This document shows, piece after piece, positions 59,339 to 64,000 of a DNA stretch of 64,000 bases; the stretch's first letter is position 1, and the number at the start of each line of letters is the position of its first letter. The stretch lies in contig NC_067206.1 in the NCBI RefSeq assembly GCF_026262505.1, forward strand, positions 11,489,507 through 11,553,506, in the 5' to 3' direction. The notes beneath the pieces are model-generated. The model searched no databases, was not told the origin of the DNA, and saw only the letters and a program-made list of their open reading frames with translations. The position numbers and the translations under genes were made by a program. The DNA comes from Trichomonas vaginalis G3 (lineage: Eukaryota > Parabasalia > Trichomonadida > Trichomonadidae).

Positions 59339-60013
59339 TTATTCGCCTTGGGCTTCAATCTTAGCTTCAAGAGATGCAACTTTCTCTTTCCAAGCAGCTT
59401 CACGCTGTTTGCATTTTTCGATAAAGTTGTGTAGAGTTGTATGTGTTTCTTTACGTTTTGCGGTAATCGTTTCTAGTCTTGTCTCGGCTTCTGCAATCTT
59501 GTCGTTTAAATCGTGTAATTCTTGACATAATGTTTTATACGCTTGCTTAAGGTTTCTGTTTTCTCTTTTATGCTTATCTGTTGCCATTTCTGCTTCACGT
59601 GCTTCATCTGCTAATTGAGCAACACGTGGAGTATCTGGAATAAAACCTGTTTCTTGCTGATTGTAAAGATCGATCAGTCTAATGACTTCAACTATATGTG
59701 GGTCGCTTTGATTTGCTTTAGAAAGCATACTTTTTATTTTTGTGAATGCTTGTTTTTGAATGCCTGTGTAATAATTTAAATCTCCTGTGTAAAGATTCTT
59801 CATTTTCTCGCTTTGTTGTCTTTCTTCTTCTAGTTCTTCTGTTAATCTCTCTTGTTCACGTCTTAACGAGTTAATAGTTTCCTTATCTTCATCTGAAAGA
59901 GCTTTTTTAGGTTTACCTCCAGGACGCTTTTCTATTCTACGTGGTGTTTGTGGAGGAGATTTCCTCTGTATTTTTACGCCACGAGGTGTAGGCTCAGGTC
60001 TAGATGTATTCAT
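59339..60013 (-). CDS. 224-residue coiled-coil protein
   Basis: Residues 1-40 are basic and Pro-rich (KIQRKSPPQTPRRIEKRPGG). Residues 40-75 and 125-224 are heptad-rich coiled coil (LRREQERLTEELEEERQQSE; LNDKIAEAETRLETITAKRK). A structural or motor-associated role is possible; family not recognised. ATG at 60013 follows a purine-rich leader. Confidence 0.7.
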   Translation of the reverse strand: MNTSRPEPTPRGVKIQRKSPPQTPRRIEKRPGGKPKKALSDEDKETINSLRREQERLTEELEEERQQSEKMKNLYTGDLNYYTGIQKQAFTKIKSMLSKANQSDPHIVEVIRLIDLYNQQETGFIPDTPRVAQLADEAREAEMATDKHKRENRNLKQAYKTLCQELHDLNDKIAEAETRLETITAKRKETHTTLHNFIEKCKQREAAWKEKVASLEAKIEAQGE

Positions 60014-60856
60014 TATTTTTCCCCCTTTGAATTTACAAAATAAAAAAAAATTAAACCGATGTAACAGAGCAGATACATTACATGTGATTGTAGAGTGAGC
60101 ACCTAATGTCTAAGACTTATGTTTGGCCACAAGATCAGGTGAAATTCCTGCAATCTGAAAAGCATCTGTAGTAGATGGAAGTTATGATTTGAAAATTGAT
60201 ATGCGGCCCTAGTTGGCTCGTTTACAATATCGCTATGAGTGTAACATCATTCTCATGTATTTACATTACTAGAGACAAATTTTCAAATTTTTTTGGTCGA
60301 AATCTATACTTATCCTTTTTTATATATCCACACTCATTTTTCAAAATCTAAATAGGCTGATATTGAAGCATTTTTAAAAATTTTACCTGATTATTAAGTG
60401 AGATATATACGCAACCACATTATTTAGGCCCTCAATATCTAAGTTCGCTATTTTTAAACAGCCTTACCTTAAGTAAGATAGTTAGAGTTGCTATAGTACT
60501 TTTTTAAAAAATAATGTTATCAAACTCATTTGAATATTCCATTTATAATGCTCGCATAATGTAAAGTTCTCCATATCAATTTTGGAGAATTTAGAATATG
60601 AAATTAGGAAATTAATCTGATTTTGTAAAGTATTCTATTATTTTCCCTGATAGAAGCTTCTTCGTACTTAGCACTAGCATATTATGTAGTTTGATCATTA
60701 TGATTAATAATTTTGTCAGCATGCAAAGTTTAACCAGATCAAAACGCGAATGATTTGAGCTTTAAAATTTATAAATTGACAAATGTGTTAGAATAGCAAA
60801 TGCGATAACTTTGAATCATAAAATTGAATGGACTGCCAATTCAAAACGTGACAAAA
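60014..60856. other. intergenic region between divergent genes
   Basis: About 840 bases with no credible frame or repeat. It should hold promoters of both flanking genes; AACGTGACAAAAATG leads into the transporter. Confidence 0.55.
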
Positions 60857-62137
60857 ATGGATCAAGATCTTGTAGACAATTCGAATCTTGTTACATTAAC
60901 CGCAACAACAACAGACAGTCCCACCATCAAGTTCGTTGGTGTTGTCCCTATGATCATGAATATCTTAAACACAGTTTTAGGTGCAGGAATTTTAAGTGTT
61001 TCTAACTCTTTCACCTTTTGTGGTCTCATACCATCAGTATTAATGCTTTGTGCATCAGCTATCTTCACTTATATCTCAACAATCATGGTTATTAAAATGG
61101 CAGCCATAACTAATTCGGATTCACTCGGATATCTTGCAATGAAAACAGTAGGTAAATACGGATCATTATTACTATCGATTTCTTTACTCTGTTTCTGCTA
61201 TGCTTGTATGACCGCATATTTAATTATGTCCACAGAAATCATACAAGGCTGGCTTCTCCTTGCAGGAGTAAATACGAATACATTTGCAAAGCGCAGTTTA
61301 GTTTGCGTCTGCTATTCTCTTTTCCTTCCAATTATGCTTACTGTTCCAAAACATGTTGGATTTCTTAACTACGCATCTACATTTTGCTTCTTCTCACTCA
61401 TCGCGTATGTTGCTGGTATGATTTATAAGGCAATTATCCTTCTTCCAAAACAAGGAATCGATCCAACAGTAGAAACCTCATCCTTTGGCATCAAAATCTT
61501 CAACTCACTCGGAATTTACTCTCTTTCATTTGCTCTTGCAGGTGTCATCATCCCAATCATCAGAAATATGCAGCCAAATCTTCATAAGCGCTATGTTGCC
61601 ACTGGCTCAGCATTCTTCCTCTCATTTGTCATTACGTTAGTTCCAGGCATGCTTGGCTACCTCATTTTCGGCAGATCCGCCAAACCTTTGATTTTATCAA
61701 ACTTCCCCGACGACGACATCATATTTATCATTGTCAGAGTAGCCTGCTGCATTGTTCTCACAGCATCTTACCCAGCCCTTGGCGTTACAATCCTTGCTGT
61801 ATATAGCCGCGTTTTTTACAAGACAGAAAACCACGCAGCTCTCGCATGGAAGCATAGGATCGTTGTTCTCATCTGCCAGAACATCCTTCCTCTAGCAATC
61901 GCCATCTTCCTGCCAAACGTAAGGCCTGCAATGGGAATTGGTGGTGCTTTTGGTGCTGGTACCTCAAATCTTGTGTTACCCCCTCTTATGTGGGTCATAT
62001 TCAATGAGAAGAAGTGGACTCACTGGACGAACCTTCTTTCATTGCTCATGTTCGTTGTTGGCACTGCTGCTGCTGGAATTGCTACTTATGAAGCGGTTCT
62101 TGACTGCATCGCTGCATTTTCCGGAAATAATAATTAG
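60857..62137 (+). CDS. amino acid transporter, AAAP/SLC38-like
   Basis: A 426-residue membrane protein with about 11 predicted helices. The first helix segment VPMIMNILNTVLGAGILSVS is the AAAP/SLC38 signature (N-x-x-x-G-x-G-I-L). Later features include PIIRNMQPNLHKR (a conserved cytosolic loop of the family) and LVPGMLGYLIFG. It would import or export neutral amino acids, important in an amino-acid-scavenging parasite. ATG at 60857; an in-frame TTG 33 bases upstream was rejected. Confidence 0.85.
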   Translation: MDQDLVDNSNLVTLTATTTDSPTIKFVGVVPMIMNILNTVLGAGILSVSNSFTFCGLIPSVLMLCASAIFTYISTIMVIKMAAITNSDSLGYLAMKTVGKYGSLLLSISLLCFCYACMTAYLIMSTEIIQGWLLLAGVNTNTFAKRSLVCVCYSLFLPIMLTVPKHVGFLNYASTFCFFSLIAYVAGMIYKAIILLPKQGIDPTVETSSFGIKIFNSLGIYSLSFALAGVIIPIIRNMQPNLHKRYVATGSAFFLSFVITLVPGMLGYLIFGRSAKPLILSNFPDDDIIFIIVRVACCIVLTASYPALGVTILAVYSRVFYKTENHAALAWKHRIVVLICQNILPLAIAIFLPNVRPAMGIGGAFGAGTSNLVLPPLMWVIFNEKKWTHWTNLLSLLMFVVGTAAAGIATYEAVLDCIAAFSGNNN

Positions 62138-62256
62138 CTGTATAGAGATAAACAATTTCTGTCTGTTTTTTTATAAAACATTTTTAATCTGAAATTCAAA
62201 ATTTAATTTTTAAAAAATAAATTTCAATAGAGATGTATTTTATGTTTTAGAAAAAT

Positions 62257-62514
62257 ATGAATGAATATTCAGTAACTTCTGCATATCAAAAAAAAAATTA
62301 TGAAAATATTTTCCTTAGACTACAGCAATTTTTATATCAGAACGAATTTAGTTCAAGGTCTATTGATTATACTTCAATGCATACAGTGTATATCATAGGC
62401 CAAGTTCGTTCTGAGATAAAAATTGTTGCAATCCTCCAAAAAATTCCATTTGAACTACAAGATATTACTTTGATATCATTAATTCAAGCTGGATATAAAC
62501 TTATTATATCATGA
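62257..62514 (+). CDS. 85-residue hypothetical protein, doubtful
   Basis: ATG at 62257 and a frame rich in Ile, Leu, Gln and Ser, with balanced composition (FLRLQQFLYQNEFSSRSIDY). No family recognised and no clear promoter motif. It is in its own spacer with no competing frame, so it may be a small gene or a remnant. Confidence 0.3.
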   Translation: MNEYSVTSAYQKKNYENIFLRLQQFLYQNEFSSRSIDYTSMHTVYIIGQVRSEIKIVAILQKIPFELQDITLISLIQAGYKLIIS

Positions 62515-62681
62515 TGGTCTTTCATTTTGGAACACATTTTTTTTTCATATTGGCAGAATATTTTTTTCAATTATGATGGAGAAAAAAATTGAATAGCAAA
62601 ATTTTTTGAAAGACGACAATTTTGAATCAAAATTTGACGATAGATCTCTTTTGAATAGATTTGCATCATAAGTCATTTTAA

Positions 62682-63041
62682 ATGAATACTTCGCCAGAGA
62701 TCTGCCAGTCCCAGCCAGTCAAGAAGGGCAAGGAAGGTCGTATTATTGCTAATATATTGAAAGATTTTGATTTCAAGAATTGCAAAGCATGGATATCACT
62801 TAGTTCTCAGTTCTCATCTGGTATCAGACATCCAGAATTACTTTCTATCGCATATGTTCTCATCCGTGCATTAGAATTGCCAGATATTACTCGTTCTGAA
62901 AAGAGATCGTTCCCGTGTTTAGTCAAATGGTTCAATGATAATTGGGATAAGATTTCTGGCCCAATTCAGTGCATCACATTGCTTGATGATAGAGAAATTC
63001 CAATCAGTTGCCAGCGTGAGTATTTAGAACTCTACAAATGA
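62682..63041 (+). CDS. 119-residue hypothetical protein
   Basis: Compact helical protein with KGKEGRIIANILKDFDFKNC, GIRHPELLSIAYVLIRAL and SFPCLVKWFNDNWDKISGPI. Better codon use than the previous frame and a well-balanced fold-like pattern. It resembles a trichomonad protein type I have an impression of but cannot name. ATG at 62682. Confidence 0.55.
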   Translation: MNTSPEICQSQPVKKGKEGRIIANILKDFDFKNCKAWISLSSQFSSGIRHPELLSIAYVLIRALELPDITRSEKRSFPCLVKWFNDNWDKISGPIQCITLLDDREIPISCQREYLELYK

Positions 63042-63467
63042 CACATTATTCATGATTTGCTTTATAATTTTGCATATAATTCGAGAAAATGCTTGAAACC
63101 AAACTGTTAGTTTATTGTTTTTATGTATTATTTTTCATTAATGATATGCGTCAAATGGTAGTATGTTTTTTATTCTTTAGAAGTTTTGCAAACAAATTTA
63201 CAAACCTAAAAAAATAATATCTGAATGATTAATGTTTTGTTGGTCCAAATCAATATATGAAGTAATGTGGAATGAACGAAATATAGTAACAGACTTCAAA
63301 GCAAAGATAAGTCAATTTTGATTTATAATTTTATATCTTTTTTCAAATATTATTAATAATTACATCATTGACAAACAACATTTATAACTTTTATTACCTA
63401 ACAAACTGAGCTATTGTTAAATTCCTTTATGTGTTTATAACAATTTGTCTCTATTGTTATAATATTT
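63042..63467. other. intergenic region between convergent genes
   Basis: About 425 AT-rich bases with nothing recognisable. Confidence 0.5.
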
Positions 63468-63947
63468 TCAATCATCTTTCTTCTTCTTCCAATAAAGGAA
63501 GTCAGATGTATTTCTTTGCGTTTTCTGTATCATTTCTTGTTCTTCTGATAAATAGACGCTTTCTACTTGGCCTGGTCTATAATTTCGCGGTTTTAATGCT
63601 GTATCGGTAATATCAAGACTTCTTGACTGCAGGAGGTGCATTAATCGTACAATTGCATTATTATCTCTTCGGCTTTTAGCGATTTCACCTCCAAATAAGT
63701 ATGATCTTTGTGCCGTTATGTTTGCGCCTGGTCCAAGTTCAGCAAGCCATCTTGGTTCTTCAACTTCAACAATATCAATCCTTGCGAGTTCCTTTGCAAG
63801 CCAAAATGGAAGGCCAGATTTGTAACCTTCTGGAATATCAGCTGTTGCTTGCTCCTTAGAAACAAGGAAACCGCATCCTTCAAGGTTAGTCTTAAACACA
63901 ACAGGAACTAACTCCTCTTCTAGAAGAAACTGTCTAACATCTTCCAT
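63468..63947 (-). CDS. GINS complex subunit PSF3
   Basis: A 159-residue protein matching PSF3: VPVVFKTNLEGCGFL, ATADIPEGYKSGLPFWLAKE (family form: DIPEGxKxELPLWLA) and C-terminal SDFLYWKKKK. GINS is part of the CMG replicative helicase with Cdc45 and MCM2-7. Start ATG at 63947. Slightly shorter than human PSF3. Confidence 0.85.
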   Translation of the reverse strand: MEDVRQFLLEEELVPVVFKTNLEGCGFLVSKEQATADIPEGYKSGLPFWLAKELARIDIVEVEEPRWLAELGPGANITAQRSYLFGGEIAKSRRDNNAIVRLMHLLQSRSLDITDTALKPRNYRPGQVESVYLSEEQEMIQKTQRNTSDFLYWKKKKDD

Positions 63948-64000
63948 GATTTTTCAATTTGATTCCTCCCGCCTTTGATTTTTGTCAATTTTCAGAATTA

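Overview
The window looks like a piece of a Trichomonas vaginalis (or very close trichomonad) genome. The reasons are: AT-rich, intron-poor, closely packed genes; TCACTTTT initiator-like motifs just upstream of start codons; a protein with the initiator-binding (IBD) domain of the trichomonad IBP39 type; an ankyrin protein of the lineage-expanded T. vaginalis family; and a large Maverick/Polinton.

Layout. 1-1752 is gene-free and carries a 121-bp tandem repeat. 1753-2424 is the IBD-domain gene. 3773-5905 is an unrecognised host gene crossed by one in-frame TAG. One base after its stop codon a TTAA-flanked DNA transposon is inserted (5911-31072; DDE transposase, Kolobok-like), and inside its transposase gene sits a complete-length Polinton (6999-28663) with about 640-bp terminal inverted repeats. 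Host sequence resumes at 31073 and runs to the window end: PP2A-like phosphatase, tRNA-splicing endonuclease subunit, HRD1-like E3, NXF-like mRNA exporter, a small unknown, LCMT1-like methyltransferase, Rab-like GTPase, AT-hook protein, eS17, a gene relic, uS4, GT61 glycosyltransferase, LRR protein, an ORF-less 1.5-kb inverted-repeat element (47401-48889), ankyrin protein, acidic Ser/Lys-rich protein with a CaaX end, DDX47-like helicase, SmE, ASNSD1-like protein, COG7, uL22, coiled-coil protein, amino-acid transporter, two small unknowns and GINS subunit PSF3.

The Polinton has the expected kit: packaging ATPase, rve integrase, protein-primed-type DNA polymerase B, major capsid region, and a pair of related capsid-like genes. 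It also has two KilA-N proteins, a fibre gene with collagen-like repeats and a phage tail-collar tip, and a number of unknowns. I did not recognise a protease. Several of its genes are broken (perhaps 15-20 breaks in all), yet the inverted repeats are almost identical, so the copy landed recently.

Most interesting signals: (1) the TTAA-element transposase appears fused to a catalytically dead ubiquitin-specific-protease-like domain; (2) a six-copy operator-like palindrome with phased half-sites inside the Polinton, one copy of which carries the same base change in four of its five half-sites; (3) a six-copy module of two adjacent mini-hairpins whose stems differ by paired changes, three copies lying in frame inside genes; (4) a phage tail-fibre tip on a eukaryotic Polinton; (5) an undescribed-looking 1.5-kb element with 14-bp perfect inverted ends and a 7-bp duplication.
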